From NCBI GenBank assembly GCA_041060555.1, contig JBEUDS010000005.1: a DNA stretch of 64,000 nt. The stretch is one strand, 5' to 3'. The first letter of the stretch is position 1, and each line of letters begins with the position of its first letter. Positions 55,429-64,000 of this stretch are shown here, one piece after another. Position numbers and translations under genes: made by a program. The notes under the pieces are model-generated. The model did no database searches. It saw only the letters and a program-made list of their open reading frames with translations, and was not told the DNA's origin. This DNA comes from CAUJIW01 sp963205175 (GTDB lineage Bacteria; Pseudomonadota; Alphaproteobacteria; Sphingomonadales; Sphingomonadaceae).

Positions 55429-56202
55429 ATGATGAGGGGGGCTCTTCGCCCGTTGCGCGGGCTGCTCGACGTGGTGTTGCCGCCGCGCTGCATGGCCTGC
55501 GGTGCGCTGGTCTCGGCGCCCGGCCTGTTCTGCTCGGAGTGCTGGGCGAGCCTCGGCTTTCTCGACGGCCCGGCCTGCGTCCAGTGCGGCCTGCCGTTCG
55601 AGTCGCCGTCCCAGGGACATGTCGAGGGTGACGGCAGCCCGGAGGACGGCGGGCTCAAGTGCGGCGCCTGCCTTGCCAATCCGCCGGCCTTCGCCCGCGC
55701 CCGGGCGGTGTGGCGCTACGACGGCGCGGCACGCGCCGCCATCGTCGCCTTCAAGCATGGCGACCGCCCCGAGCAGGCGCGCCACCTGGCGCCGGCGCTG
55801 GCGCGCGCGGTTGCCGGGCTGCTGGACGTGCCGGACCTGATGGTGGTGCCGGTGCCGCTGCATCGGGGGCGTATCTGGCGGCGCGGCTACAACCAGGCGG
55901 CGTTGCTGGCGCGTGCGCTGGCCCGGCTGGTGCGACGGCCGGTGGTGCTCGATGCTCTGCTGCGGCTGCGTGCCACCCCGCCACAGCAGGGGCTTGACCG
56001 CGTGGCGCGGCGGGCCAATGTGCGGCGCGCCTTCGCGGTCAATCCTCGCCGGGTGGCGCATGTACAGGGTCGGACGGTGCTGCTGGTCGATGATGTCATG
56101 ACGACCGGTGCGACGCTGGACGCCTGTGCCACGGCCCTGCTCAAGGCGGGTGCGCGCGAGGTGCGGGTGGCGACGCTGGCGCGGGTGGTGCTGATGGCCT
56201 GA
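55429..56202 (+). CDS. comF: ComF family phosphoribosyltransferase-like protein
   Basis: A 257-residue ComF/GntX-type protein. An N-terminal double zinc knuckle (CMAC, CSEC, CVQC, CGAC) is followed by a PRTase fold with RRGYNQAALLARALA and the PRPP loop VLLVDDVMTTGATL. Related proteins act in DNA uptake or gluconate use; the role here is unproven. The start is the ATG at 55429 (or the adjacent 55432). First gene of the comF-grxC-nitrilase-DUF1178 block common in alphaproteobacteria. Confidence 0.92.
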   Translation: MMRGALRPLRGLLDVVLPPRCMACGALVSAPGLFCSECWASLGFLDGPACVQCGLPFESPSQGHVEGDGSPEDGGLKCGACLANPPAFARARAVWRYDGAARAAIVAFKHGDRPEQARHLAPALARAVAGLLDVPDLMVVPVPLHRGRIWRRGYNQAALLARALARLVRRPVVLDALLRLRATPPQQGLDRVARRANVRRAFAVNPRRVAHVQGRTVLLVDDVMTTGATLDACATALLKAGAREVRVATLARVVLMA

Positions 56203-56279
56203 CCACACCCGATGGTTTGCGGACTTGTGACAGATCGCCGGCCCGACCATATTGGGCCAAACTGTTTCAGGAGTAAGGC

Positions 56280-56537
56280 GTGGCCAAGGTCGAAATCTAT
56301 ACCACCGCGATGTGCCCCTATTGCGTTCGGGCCAAGCAACTGCTGACGGCCAAGGGCGCGGCGTTCACCGAATATGACGTCTCCTTTGATCCCGAGGGCC
56401 GGGCGGCGATGGTCGAGCGGGCGCACGGCGCGCGCACCGTGCCGCAGATCTTCATCGACGGGCGTCACGTCGGTGGCTGCGACGACCTTCACGCGCTGGA
56501 CGCGCGCGGCGGGCTTGATCCGCTGCTGGCGGCCTGA
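56280..56537 (+). CDS. grxC: Glutaredoxin 3
   Basis: An 85-residue dithiol glutaredoxin with active site CPYC (residues 12-15), TVPQIFIDGRHVGGCDDL for glutathione binding, and GTG start after CAGGAGTAAGG. It reduces disulfides using glutathione. Confidence 0.95.
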   Translation: MAKVEIYTTAMCPYCVRAKQLLTAKGAAFTEYDVSFDPEGRAAMVERAHGARTVPQIFIDGRHVGGCDDLHALDARGGLDPLLAA

Positions 56538-56561
56538 ACGCGGCACGCCGGCGCCCCGACC

Positions 56562-57425
56562 ATGAGCGATGCCGCCCCCCCGCCGACACTGACCGTCGGC
56601 CTGCTGCAGATGACGTCGGGCATCGAGCCCGCCGGCAATGCCCTGGCGCTGGAGTCCGGCGTGCGCGACCTCGCGGCGGCGGGCGCCCGGCTCATCCTGA
56701 CGCCGGAGATGACCGGTGTGCTGGACGGCAACAAGGCGCGCCTGCTCACCAACACCCGCACCGAGGCCGAGGACGAGACGCTGGCGCTGGCGCGCGGGCT
56801 CGCGGCCGAACTCAAGGTCTGGCTGCTGATCGGCTCGCTGGCGCTGAAGGTGCCGGATGCGGACGGTCCGGCCGCCGACATGCTGGTCAACCGGCAGTTC
56901 CTCATCGACGACGCGGGCGTCATCCGCGCCTGGTACGACAAGATCCACCTGTTCGACGTCGAGTTGCCCAATGGCGAGCGTTACCGCGAGTCCGCCTCAT
57001 ACCGGCCCGGCGACCGGGCGGTGGTGACGGCGACGCCGTGGGGCAGGCTGGGGCACGCCATTTGTTACGACCTGCGCTTCCCCCATCTGTTCCGGACGCT
57101 GGCGCAGGCCGGCGCCGACATCCTGGTGGTGCCGGCGGCTTTCACCCGCACCACCGGCCAGGCCCACTGGCACACGCTGCTGAAAGCCCGCGCCATCGAG
57201 ACGGGCTGCTTCGTGCTGGCCCCGGCGCAGACCGGCCACCATGCCGACGGGCGGGATACCTTCGGCCATTCGCTGGTGGTGGCGCCGTGGGGCGAGGTGC
57301 TGGCCGATGGCGGCGAGGCGCCGGGGGGGCTTGTCGTCAGGCTCGACCTTTCCCAAGTAGGGGTGGCGCGGGGCCGCGTTCCCGCCCTCCGGCATGATCG
57401 CGGCTTCGCCCTGGTCGAGGTGTAG
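56562..57425 (+). CDS. Nitrilase-superfamily amidase (deaminated glutathione amidase-like)
   Basis: A 287-residue carbon-nitrogen hydrolase with the Glu-Lys-Cys triad: Glu in LTPEMTG, Lys in WYDKIHLFDVE and Cys in HAICYDLRFP. The IHLFDVELPNG segment is typical of the Nit1/YafV-like class that hydrolyses deaminated glutathione, a repair reaction that fits the glutaredoxin upstream. 24 nt after grxC. Confidence 0.92.
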   Translation: MSDAAPPPTLTVGLLQMTSGIEPAGNALALESGVRDLAAAGARLILTPEMTGVLDGNKARLLTNTRTEAEDETLALARGLAAELKVWLLIGSLALKVPDADGPAADMLVNRQFLIDDAGVIRAWYDKIHLFDVELPNGERYRESASYRPGDRAVVTATPWGRLGHAICYDLRFPHLFRTLAQAGADILVVPAAFTRTTGQAHWHTLLKARAIETGCFVLAPAQTGHHADGRDTFGHSLVVAPWGEVLADGGEAPGGLVVRLDLSQVGVARGRVPALRHDRGFALVEV

Positions 57426-57429
57426 CGTC

Positions 57430-57900
57430 ATGATCGTGTTCGATCTCAAGTGCGGTAACGGTCACGTCTTCGAGGCGTGGTTCGGCTCGTCCGCCGATTA
57501 CGAGAGCCAGCGGGCCCGGCATCTGCTGTCCTGCCCGATGTGCGGTAACAGCGATGTCGGCAAGGCACTGATGGCGCCCAATGTCGCGCCCAAGGGCAAC
57601 CAGCGGCGTGCGCCGGCCGAACCCGTCAGCGTGCCTGTGGCGGCTGGTGGCGAACACTCCCCCGAGGCGGTGAAACAGGCGCTGGCGCTGCTGGCGGAAA
57701 TGCAGGCGAGGGTCGAGGCCTCGTTCGACGACGTTGGTGACAAGTTCGCCGAGGAAGCGCGCCGCATCCATTACGGCGAGGCGGAGGCGCGCGGCATTCT
57801 CGGCGAGGCAACGCTGGAGCAGGCGAAGGAACTGCACGAGGAAGGCATTGATGTGCTGCCGATGCCGTTCCGTCGGCGGCGGAAGCGGCTAGACGCCTGA
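57430..57900 (+). CDS. DUF1178 family protein
   Basis: A 156-residue DUF1178 protein: MIVFDLKCGNGHVFEAWF, then SCPMCGN (zinc-ribbon-like Cys pairs at both sites), a variable middle and a conserved C-terminus IHYGEAEARGILGEAT...LHEEGIDVLPMP. Function unknown. Start 4 nt after the nitrilase stop. Confidence 0.9.
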   Translation: MIVFDLKCGNGHVFEAWFGSSADYESQRARHLLSCPMCGNSDVGKALMAPNVAPKGNQRRAPAEPVSVPVAAGGEHSPEAVKQALALLAEMQARVEASFDDVGDKFAEEARRIHYGEAEARGILGEATLEQAKELHEEGIDVLPMPFRRRRKRLDA

Positions 57901-58010
57901 TTTCCCCTGCCGCATCCGGCAGTGGCACTTTAGAGCGAGTCAATACAGTATTCCCCTTCTGGCGCTGATCTGGCAGAACTGAACGCGTCAGGATTGTGGG
58001 GAGAGGGCTG

Positions 58011-61000
58011 GTGAGAGGGGACAGGCCGGTGCCCGCCGGGGATGGAGGGCAGGGAGCCGTTGCGGGTCGCCCTGATGCCGCCATTGTCTTGTCTGACGCC
58101 CTGCCGTTCGCAGAGCGGTGGCGACGTGGTGCGTTCTCGCCCCTGACGATTGCGGTCGCTTTCACGGTCTTTGCCTGTCTCGTGCTGGCATTGGTGGTGG
58201 TGCAGGCCTACATCTACCGTGGTCGGCAGCTGGCCGAGGCCGAGGTCTCGCTGGTCAACCTCACCAGTGTGGTGGCCGAACATGCCCGGCAGACGGTCGA
58301 GACCGTCGACATGCAGCTGCAGAACATCCGCGAGAACATGCCAGCGGCGATGCTGGCTGGCGACCTGTCTCCCGAACAGCAGCGTCTGCTGGTGCGCCGG
58401 CGCGACTCAACGCCGGATGTGTATGAGTTTTTCGTCCTGGATGCCGATGGGGTTTTCCGCGCCACGTCGGCCGACCAGATGCCCGCGACGACGGATTTCC
58501 GCAACACCGAGACGTATCTGCATCATCTGAATGATACGGCCGACTCACTGCATGTCGACAAGCCGATGGAAGGTTTCGTCGGCCGGGCGACGGGCCGGCA
58601 GATCATTCGCGTCAGCCGCAGGCTCACCTCTGGCGACGGCGAGTTCGCCGGTGTCGTTGTCGCCGCCATGGCGGTCGACCGGTTCGTGTCGTTGTATGAG
58701 TCGATGAACCTTGCCAACCGTGCGGTGGTGTCGCTGTCGCGCAGCGACGGGGTGCGCCTGGCCCGTTACCCGATGATCCGGTCCATGCTCGGTCGCTCCT
58801 ACACGCACCTCGAACCGTTCCGCTCGCTGGTCAGGACGCAGGATCACGGTACCTTTACCCGACCCTATGTCGGGGATGGCCTTGTCCGGCTTTCGGCCTT
58901 TCGTAAAGTGAAGGACTACCCGCTTGTCGTGACGATCGGCCAGTCGCGGGACAGCATCCTGGCCTCCTGGTGGCATCGCTCCCTGACAGATGGCGCCATC
59001 ACAGCGCTCCTGGTGATCGCGGTGGTGCTGTTCGCGTTCATCGGTCTCACCCAGGCGCAGCGACGCAGCGGGCAGGCCGAGCAGATATCCCGTCGCTTCC
59101 GGCGTCTGGCCGATGCCTCCGCCGACATCGCCGCCGCACCCAGTGTGTCAGCCATTTTACTGCAGGTGTCGGATGTCGCGCGCGAGTTGGTGCCTGCCAA
59201 CATCATCATCGCCGGTCTCGCCGATCCGGCGGATCATGAGCGGATGGATATCCAGGCCGCTTACCTTGCCGGCTTTTTTACGCAGGTGAGGCCGCAGGAC
59301 TGTGCGGCGGTGACCGAAGCACTCGCACGAACGGCCTGTCATGATCGGCGTGCGCTGCGTCTGACCCGTGAACAGATGTCGCTGCACATGGTGCCTTTGC
59401 CAGGCGATCATGGCGTGAGCGACGCGCTGTCGATGCGTGGCTGGCTCGGGGTACCGCTGGTCGAGGGTCATCAGTGTATCGGGTTCATTCAACTCGCTGA
59501 TCGTATACGGGGAGAATTTTCCGACACCGATCAGGCGGTGATCGAGCAGTTGGCGCGGATTGCCACGGTCGCCATCGCCAACATGCGTCTGATGCAGGAA
59601 AATCGCACGGCCCTGGCGAGCGCCGAGGACGCGCGTGCCGAGGCGGTAAAAGCCCGGCAGATGGTCGAGGCCGTTATCAACACCGCCTTCGATTCCTTCA
59701 TCAAGCTCGACGGAGCATGGCGCTTCATCGGTGCCAATGACTACGCGCTGGCGGAACTGGGGTTCGCATTGCCGGACCTGCTGGGCCGCAGCATCTGGGA
59801 CCGTTTCCCCGACACGCTGGGCACCAATTTCGAGCAGGAACTCCACCGCGCCAAGGCCGAGCAGCGCCTGATCGAGTTCGAATATAACAATCCACGCAAT
59901 AACCGCTATTTCACCGTGCGGGTCGCGCCGACCAATGGTGACATCGCCATCTATTTCCGCGACATCACCGAACAGAAGGATACCGAGCAGCAATTGCGCC
60001 AGGCGCAGAAAATGGAAGCGATCGGTCAGCTTACCGGCGGCGTTGCCCACGATTTCAACAATCTGCTGACGGTCATCCTGGGTAATGCCGAACTGCTGCT
60101 GGAGGAGTATAAGAACGACAGCCGGATCAGCCGCCTGGTCGGCATGACGCAAAGGGCCGCCAATCGTGGTGCTGAACTGGTGCGCCGGTTGCTCGCTTTT
60201 GCCCGCCGGCAGGCACTGACCCCGGAAGTGGTGGATGTCAACCAGCTGGTGTTGCGCCTTGATGACCTGCTGCGCCGGACTCTGGGCGAGCATATCCAGA
60301 TCCAGCTGGTTCGTGGTGGCGGGTTGTGGCAGGCCTATGTCGATCCATCACAATTGGAGAACGCCATTCTCAACCTGGCGATCAACGCCCGCGACGCTAT
60401 GGGAGAGAGTGGCAAGCTGACCATCGAGACTTCCAACGCCCATCTCGATGCCTATTATGCCGAGCACAATCCTGGCGTGACGCCCGGCCAGTATGTGCTG
60501 GTTGCCGTGTCGGACAACGGCAAGGGCATTCCGTCGGATATCATCGATAAAGTGTTCGAGCCGTTTTTCACCACCAAGGAGGTGGGCAAGGGCAGCGGTC
60601 TGGGTCTCAGCATGGTCTATGGTTTCGTCAAGCAGACCGGCGGTCATATCAAGGTCTATTCCGAGATCGACCAGGGCACGAGCATCAAGCTTTACCTGCC
60701 GCGCGCCGCCTCGACCGTGGCGGCGTCGGAGCCCCGCCAGACGCGTGTGGAACCGGCGCATGGCACTGAAACCATCCTGCTGGTCGAGGATGATGAAATG
60801 GTCCGTGCCCTGATCAAGGAAGGGCTGCTCAGCCTCGGATATGAGGTTCATGATTTCGACCAGGCCGCGCGGGTGCTGGAGGCCATCGACAGCGGTCTGC
60901 GCTTTGATCTGCTGATGACCGACGTCGTCCTGCCAGGCGGCTTGAATGGTCGCAAGCTGGCTGATGCCGTGCAGGCGCGGATACCGGATGCCAGGGTTCT

Positions 61001-61130
61001 CTATATCTCAGGCTACACCGAAAACGCGATCATTCACGAAGGTCGGCTCGACCCCGGCGTACAGCTGTTGAGCAAGCCGTTCCGTCGCGAAGACATGGCG
61101 CGCCGCATCCGGGCTATTCTCGACGCCTGA
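58011..61130 (+). CDS. Hybrid sensor histidine kinase
   Basis: A 1039-residue membrane sensor kinase from the GTG at 58011 (GGGGAGAGG upstream; GTG 57996 is an alternative). Order: membrane segment about 43-70, periplasmic dCache-like sensor 75-325, second membrane segment about 328-348, GAF about 365-530, PAS about 555-655, HisKA with His680 (VAHDFNNLL), HATPase with DNGKGI and GSGLGLSMVYG, and a C-terminal receiver with Asp971 (MTDVVLPGG) and Lys1022. No response regulator gene is adjacent. The ligand is unknown. Confidence 0.93.
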   Translation: MRGDRPVPAGDGGQGAVAGRPDAAIVLSDALPFAERWRRGAFSPLTIAVAFTVFACLVLALVVVQAYIYRGRQLAEAEVSLVNLTSVVAEHARQTVETVDMQLQNIRENMPAAMLAGDLSPEQQRLLVRRRDSTPDVYEFFVLDADGVFRATSADQMPATTDFRNTETYLHHLNDTADSLHVDKPMEGFVGRATGRQIIRVSRRLTSGDGEFAGVVVAAMAVDRFVSLYESMNLANRAVVSLSRSDGVRLARYPMIRSMLGRSYTHLEPFRSLVRTQDHGTFTRPYVGDGLVRLSAFRKVKDYPLVVTIGQSRDSILASWWHRSLTDGAITALLVIAVVLFAFIGLTQAQRRSGQAEQISRRFRRLADASADIAAAPSVSAILLQVSDVARELVPANIIIAGLADPADHERMDIQAAYLAGFFTQVRPQDCAAVTEALARTACHDRRALRLTREQMSLHMVPLPGDHGVSDALSMRGWLGVPLVEGHQCIGFIQLADRIRGEFSDTDQAVIEQLARIATVAIANMRLMQENRTALASAEDARAEAVKARQMVEAVINTAFDSFIKLDGAWRFIGANDYALAELGFALPDLLGRSIWDRFPDTLGTNFEQELHRAKAEQRLIEFEYNNPRNNRYFTVRVAPTNGDIAIYFRDITEQKDTEQQLRQAQKMEAIGQLTGGVAHDFNNLLTVILGNAELLLEEYKNDSRISRLVGMTQRAANRGAELVRRLLAFARRQALTPEVVDVNQLVLRLDDLLRRTLGEHIQIQLVRGGGLWQAYVDPSQLENAILNLAINARDAMGESGKLTIETSNAHLDAYYAEHNPGVTPGQYVLVAVSDNGKGIPSDIIDKVFEPFFTTKEVGKGSGLGLSMVYGFVKQTGGHIKVYSEIDQGTSIKLYLPRAASTVAASEPRQTRVEPAHGTETILLVEDDEMVRALIKEGLLSLGYEVHDFDQAARVLEAIDSGLRFDLLMTDVVLPGGLNGRKLADAVQARIPDARVLYISGYTENAIIHEGRLDPGVQLLSKPFRREDMARRIRAILDA

Positions 61131-61132
61131 CC

Positions 61133-61582
61133 TCAAGTCGGCGAGGGCAGGCTGGGGACATGGCGATCCGACATATCCACCAGCGCCGACCAGATGCGCG
61201 TGGCCAGTGCCTCTCCGGTGCGGTCATGACGCGCCTCGACGGCGGCGTGCAGATCAATGATCGCGGCGGCCATCTGGTCGTGCACGGCATCGAGCGCCGA
61301 GATTCGCAGACTGGCGGGCGTCGCCGCGCTGGCGGCTTCCAGAGTCGCGCGCAGGGATGGATCATGCACCAGCGCCAGTCCGTCGCGCAGCAGCACGCGC
61401 ATCGCTTCGATGTCGGCGTGGCGCACGTCGGCGGCGCGGTCATATTCTCCCGCCACCATGAACATCATCAGGCCGATGAGGTTGAGCGTGCCGGTGGCGT
61501 AGTCGCCGGGCAGGGCGGGCGCGATGCTGGCCGACAGTTCGGCGCAGGCACCCAGCAGGATGTGGTCGGCTTCCGGTCTCAT
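61133..61582 (-). CDS. Conserved hypothetical protein in phosphotransferase operon
   Basis: About 149 residues, mostly helical (ILLGACAELSASIAPAL, VLLRDGLALVHDPSLRATLEAA, AALIDLHAAVEAR). No catalytic motif recognised. Its ATG at 61582 overlaps the end of the phosphotransferase gene (ATGA), so it is probably a partner of that protein. Convergent with the histidine kinase, 2 nt apart. Confidence 0.7.
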   Translation of the reverse strand: MRPEADHILLGACAELSASIAPALPGDYATGTLNLIGLMMFMVAGEYDRAADVRHADIEAMRVLLRDGLALVHDPSLRATLEAASAATPASLRISALDAVHDQMAAAIIDLHAAVEARHDRTGEALATRIWSALVDMSDRHVPSLPSPT

Positions 61583-62622
61583 GCGGCACACTCCTCCAGG
61601 GTCAGGTCGCGCAGGCGCTCGGCCAGCATCCGGTTGTGGGCGGCGGTGCAGAACCAGCCGGAGAAGGCGAGAATCGGGTCACGATTGCTGCCGGTCGCGT
61701 ATTCGCGGGACGACGACAGCCAGATCGCCAGCCCCTTGACCATGGCGAAGACCTGCCACCAGCGCAGCGACTCCGGGTTCACCGCCATGCCCGATGCCTG
61801 CGTCCACAGGCGCAAGCCTTCCTCGGTCGGGATCATTGTCCCGGCCCGAGTCGGGTCGCCGAACGCCCACAGCGGATCGGCGGCCCAGGCGATGTCCTCG
61901 TGCGGGTCGCCGAGATGGCACATCTCCCAGTCCAGTACGGCGCGGATGGTCCCGGTATCGTCATACAGGAAGTTGCCGGTGCGATAGTCGCCGTGGATGA
62001 CGGTGACGCGCGGCGGTGCCGGCGGCGGGTTGCGTCGCAACCAGCGGATGGCGCCCTGCACGATAGGCTGGGGCGACAGGGCGTCGGCGTCGATGACCGC
62101 CGCCCAGTAGTCCAGCGCCTGACGCCAGCAGTCGGCGGGCGCGGGCATGTCGAGGCATCGGGTCAGGCCGCGTGCCGCCGGGTCGGCGCGGTGGATGGCG
62201 CCGAGGATGTTCCAGAACTGCGTGCCGATCCTGTCCCGCAGCGGCCCGTAGGGGTCGGGCTGGAACGGGGGCGCCGCGGTGCAGCCGGTGATCTCCTCCA
62301 TCACGAAGAACGGACGATCCAGCCACTGGCCGTCCATTTCCAGAAACAGCGGCTCCGGCACCGGCACGTCGGTGCCGTGGTAGGCGCGGTAGGCATTGTA
62401 CTCGACGTCGCGTTCGGTCTCGATCAATGACCCGGTGGGGTCACGGCGCAACACGAAACCGCGCTCGACAGTGGCGCCCTCCTGCAAGTAGCGCGCGCGC
62501 AGCCGGTAGGTCTCCCGGCTGGCGCCGCCATGGAGGCGGGCTGCGGTTACAATCTCGACGTCGGTGATGCCCTCCATGCGGGCGGCGAGATAGCGGGCGA
62601 AGCGCTGACGGATCTCGTCCAT
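61579..62622 (-). CDS. APH/ACAD10-like phosphotransferase family protein
   Basis: A 347-residue aminoglycoside-phosphotransferase/choline-kinase fold protein from the ATG at 62622 (MDEIRQRFARYL). HGGASRETYRL is the nucleotide loop, VIHGDYRTGNFLYD the catalytic loop and VLDWEMCHLGDPHEDIAW the metal-binding segment. Such proteins in catabolic operons are thought to phosphorylate hydroxyacyl or other alcohol substrates (as in ACAD10/11 and human homologues). It starts 10 nt after the upstream gene. Confidence 0.88.
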   Translation of the reverse strand: MDEIRQRFARYLAARMEGITDVEIVTAARLHGGASRETYRLRARYLQEGATVERGFVLRRDPTGSLIETERDVEYNAYRAYHGTDVPVPEPLFLEMDGQWLDRPFFVMEEITGCTAAPPFQPDPYGPLRDRIGTQFWNILGAIHRADPAARGLTRCLDMPAPADCWRQALDYWAAVIDADALSPQPIVQGAIRWLRRNPPPAPPRVTVIHGDYRTGNFLYDDTGTIRAVLDWEMCHLGDPHEDIAWAADPLWAFGDPTRAGTMIPTEEGLRLWTQASGMAVNPESLRWWQVFAMVKGLAIWLSSSREYATGSNRDPILAFSGWFCTAAHNRMLAERLRDLTLEECAA

Positions 62623-62632
62623 GCCTGTTCTC

Positions 62633-63736
62633 CTACTTCGCCATGTCCATGAGGCCGGTGAAGCCCGATGGCGCATGGGCACCGATGGAGAGTTGCTCCA
62701 GCACGCCAAATCCGGTGCGCCGGCCCAGCGTGCCGGTCATCTCGGCGCGCACGAACGCCTGCACATGCCAGTGCAGTGGCAGCGTTTCGTCGGCGGTGGC
62801 GATCTCGATGCGGTCATAGCCGACCGCCAGATCACCCTTGTTCAGGCCGTGCCCCCATTCGGGGTGCAGATAGCCGAGCCCGGACATGTAGAAGTTCCAC
62901 CGCGGCGCCAGCGTGATGCGGGTCTCGCCGCCCGCGGGGTCGACAAAGGTCAGGCACGCTGAACGGGCATGTCGGGTGCCGGGCTTGTACTCAATGTCGG
63001 CCGTTGCTGTCGCCATTGACCGCGGTTCGGCGTCGCCCAGCGCGCCGAACAGGCCATGGGTGTTCCATGGCCGGCCCTGGTCGTCGGCGTTGAGATGGTA
63101 GAGCGAGAAGCCATCGGCGAAATTGAGCGGCGCCCATAGCCAGAAAAACTGGGGCGGCTCGGCGGGGGTGACCGGCTGGCTGTCAGGCGCGCCGACCGGC
63201 CGGATGCCCCAGGAGCGGTCGCGCGTGCCCAGAAAGCGTGCCGGTTCCAGCGTGAAACGTTGGCCGGCGATGTCGACCCAGCCCGACCAGCTGCCGTTCT
63301 GGGTCAGCCGGGTGTAATCCATGATCGTGCGGGGGCCCTGGCGGCGGATGAACCGTGGTTCCTCCACCGGGCGTGCCCGGGCCTCGAAGGTGAGGTCGGC
63401 GGTGATGCCATGCTCGTTCGGCGCCACCACGACGCGCAGGCGCTGCAACGGCTCCAGTACATCGACGCGGATCGGACCGACGATGGTGTCCAGGCGTTCC
63501 ATGCCGAGCAGGCGGGAGGCGCGCAGATTGTGCTGCACCCCGTCGTGCACGACGCAGAAGGCGGCATCCATGATGTTCAGGTGGGGGTAAACTCCCAGTG
63601 CCACGGCGAAGAACAGTTCGCCGTCGGCGTCATAGCCGTTGAAGAAGTAGCGGTCGTAGAAATTCCGGTCGGTGCCGGCGTAGGCAATCGGTTCCGGTGT
63701 CTGATGAACAGGATAGTCGTCGGCTTTTGTCAGCAT
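62633..63736 (-). CDS. DUF7064/DUF7065-like conserved protein
   Basis: A 367-residue protein from the ATG at 63736 (GGGGAGGGA upstream). The N-terminus DRYFFNGYDADGELFFAVALG and the later QFFWLWAPLNFADGFSLYHL resemble a family often found beside phosphotransferase genes; I believe it is the DUF7064/DUF7065 group but could not verify this. The alternating strands suggest a beta-rich lipocalin- or hydroxysteroid-like fold. First gene of a three-gene operon. Confidence 0.65.
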   Translation of the reverse strand: MLTKADDYPVHQTPEPIAYAGTDRNFYDRYFFNGYDADGELFFAVALGVYPHLNIMDAAFCVVHDGVQHNLRASRLLGMERLDTIVGPIRVDVLEPLQRLRVVVAPNEHGITADLTFEARARPVEEPRFIRRQGPRTIMDYTRLTQNGSWSGWVDIAGQRFTLEPARFLGTRDRSWGIRPVGAPDSQPVTPAEPPQFFWLWAPLNFADGFSLYHLNADDQGRPWNTHGLFGALGDAEPRSMATATADIEYKPGTRHARSACLTFVDPAGGETRITLAPRWNFYMSGLGYLHPEWGHGLNKGDLAVGYDRIEIATADETLPLHWHVQAFVRAEMTGTLGRRTGFGVLEQLSIGAHAPSGFTGLMDMAK

Positions 63737-63923
63737 GGTCCCTCCCCAGGGGAGTCGCGCGCCTTGGTGGCATTTTTGAGCGCGGCTCAGGGTGCAGCAT
63801 GGCGGCAAGGCGATCCGCCGTCAATGCGGCGCGGAGGCGGTGGCGCGGGCGGATGCACGGCCCTGTTAGGAGTGGTCGCGTCCGTCAAGGTGGTGTAATT
63901 TCGGCTGTGGCCGTGGGCCATCG

Positions 63924-64000
63924 TCAGGCGGCTTTGGCGGTGATGTGTAGGGGCTGATTTTCCTCCTCGATCATGGGTTGGTTGAGTTCGGCCATGCCTT
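63924..64000 (-). CDS. C-terminal fragment of unknown protein, runs off window
   Basis: 25 codons on the minus strand end at the TGA 63924-63926 (AELNQPMIEEENQPLHITAK...). Codon use is less GC-biased at third positions than in neighbours. I cannot identify the protein; a mobile-element origin is possible but unsupported. Confidence 0.3.
   Translation of the reverse strand, partial: GMAELNQPMIEEENQPLHITAKAA

Noticed and set aside
61160..62430. Plus-strand frames over the phosphotransferase operon
   Set aside because: Antisense shadows with low-complexity composition; the minus-strand genes have clear motifs.

Overview
The window is GC-rich DNA, almost certainly from an alphaproteobacterium and most likely a sphingomonad. 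Three things point there: the order rpsB-tsf-pyrH-frr-uppS-cdsA-dxr-rseP-bamA-skp-fabZ with no lpxD or lpxA beside fabZ, two large TonB-dependent receptors next to catabolic genes, and two carotenoid-oxygenase (lignostilbene-dioxygenase type) genes. The taxonomic assignment is inference from gene content only.

Layout. 1-6.2 kb: a catabolic patch with an aldo/keto reductase (cut by the window edge), a cytochrome P450, a divergent zinc-free MDR oxidoreductase and a TonB-dependent receptor. 6.2-18.4 kb: housekeeping core (DUF4169 protein, translation factors, UMP kinase, isoprenoid and phospholipid precursor enzymes, outer-membrane assembly, FabZ, two small conserved proteins). 18.5-38 kb: an accessory catabolic island with an exported LEH-like protein, three adenylating CoA ligase/thiolase-type enzymes, a second TonB receptor, two four-histidine carotenoid oxygenases, a feruloyl-CoA-synthase-like enzyme, a DUF1295 membrane protein, a nitronate-monooxygenase-like flavoprotein, an SDR, a DapB-like dehydrogenase, three translationally coupled NTF2-like proteins and a regulator made of two fused HxlR domains. 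38-64 kb: tRNA-Lys, isocitrate dehydrogenase, LOG protein, Psd-PssA, Nudix and CYTH proteins, fatty-acid activation and oxidation genes, a VapBC pair, TsaC/Sua5, an S9-type hydrolase, the comF-grxC-nitrilase-DUF1178 block, a hybrid histidine kinase and a three-gene phosphotransferase operon.

The most interesting signal is in the 18.5-38 kb island. An asymmetric 17-bp motif, consensus ACTTGCATANNNNTACC, occurs nine times, always in intergenic DNA beside the first gene of a catabolic unit. I found no copy upstream of the housekeeping genes I read. It looks like the operator (or a specialised promoter core) of a local regulon that links uptake (TonB receptor), oxidative cleavage (two carotenoid oxygenases), CoA activation and thiolysis. 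The fused double-HxlR protein inside the island, whose two halves carry identical H-x2-C-x9-C-x2-C putative metal sites, is a plausible reader of an asymmetric site. The substrate is not known.

Other unusual points: a CYTH-domain gene whose only well-placed start codon is AUC; an S9-family hydrolase lacking the catalytic histidine at its usual place; a thiolase lacking the second catalytic cysteine; at least five genes whose stop codon lies inside a short tandem duplication; an 80-bp palindromic repeat between rpsB and tsf; and a perfect 11-bp-arm palindrome abutting the vapB ribosome-binding site. Start codons and residue numbers were worked out by eye, and no database search was possible.
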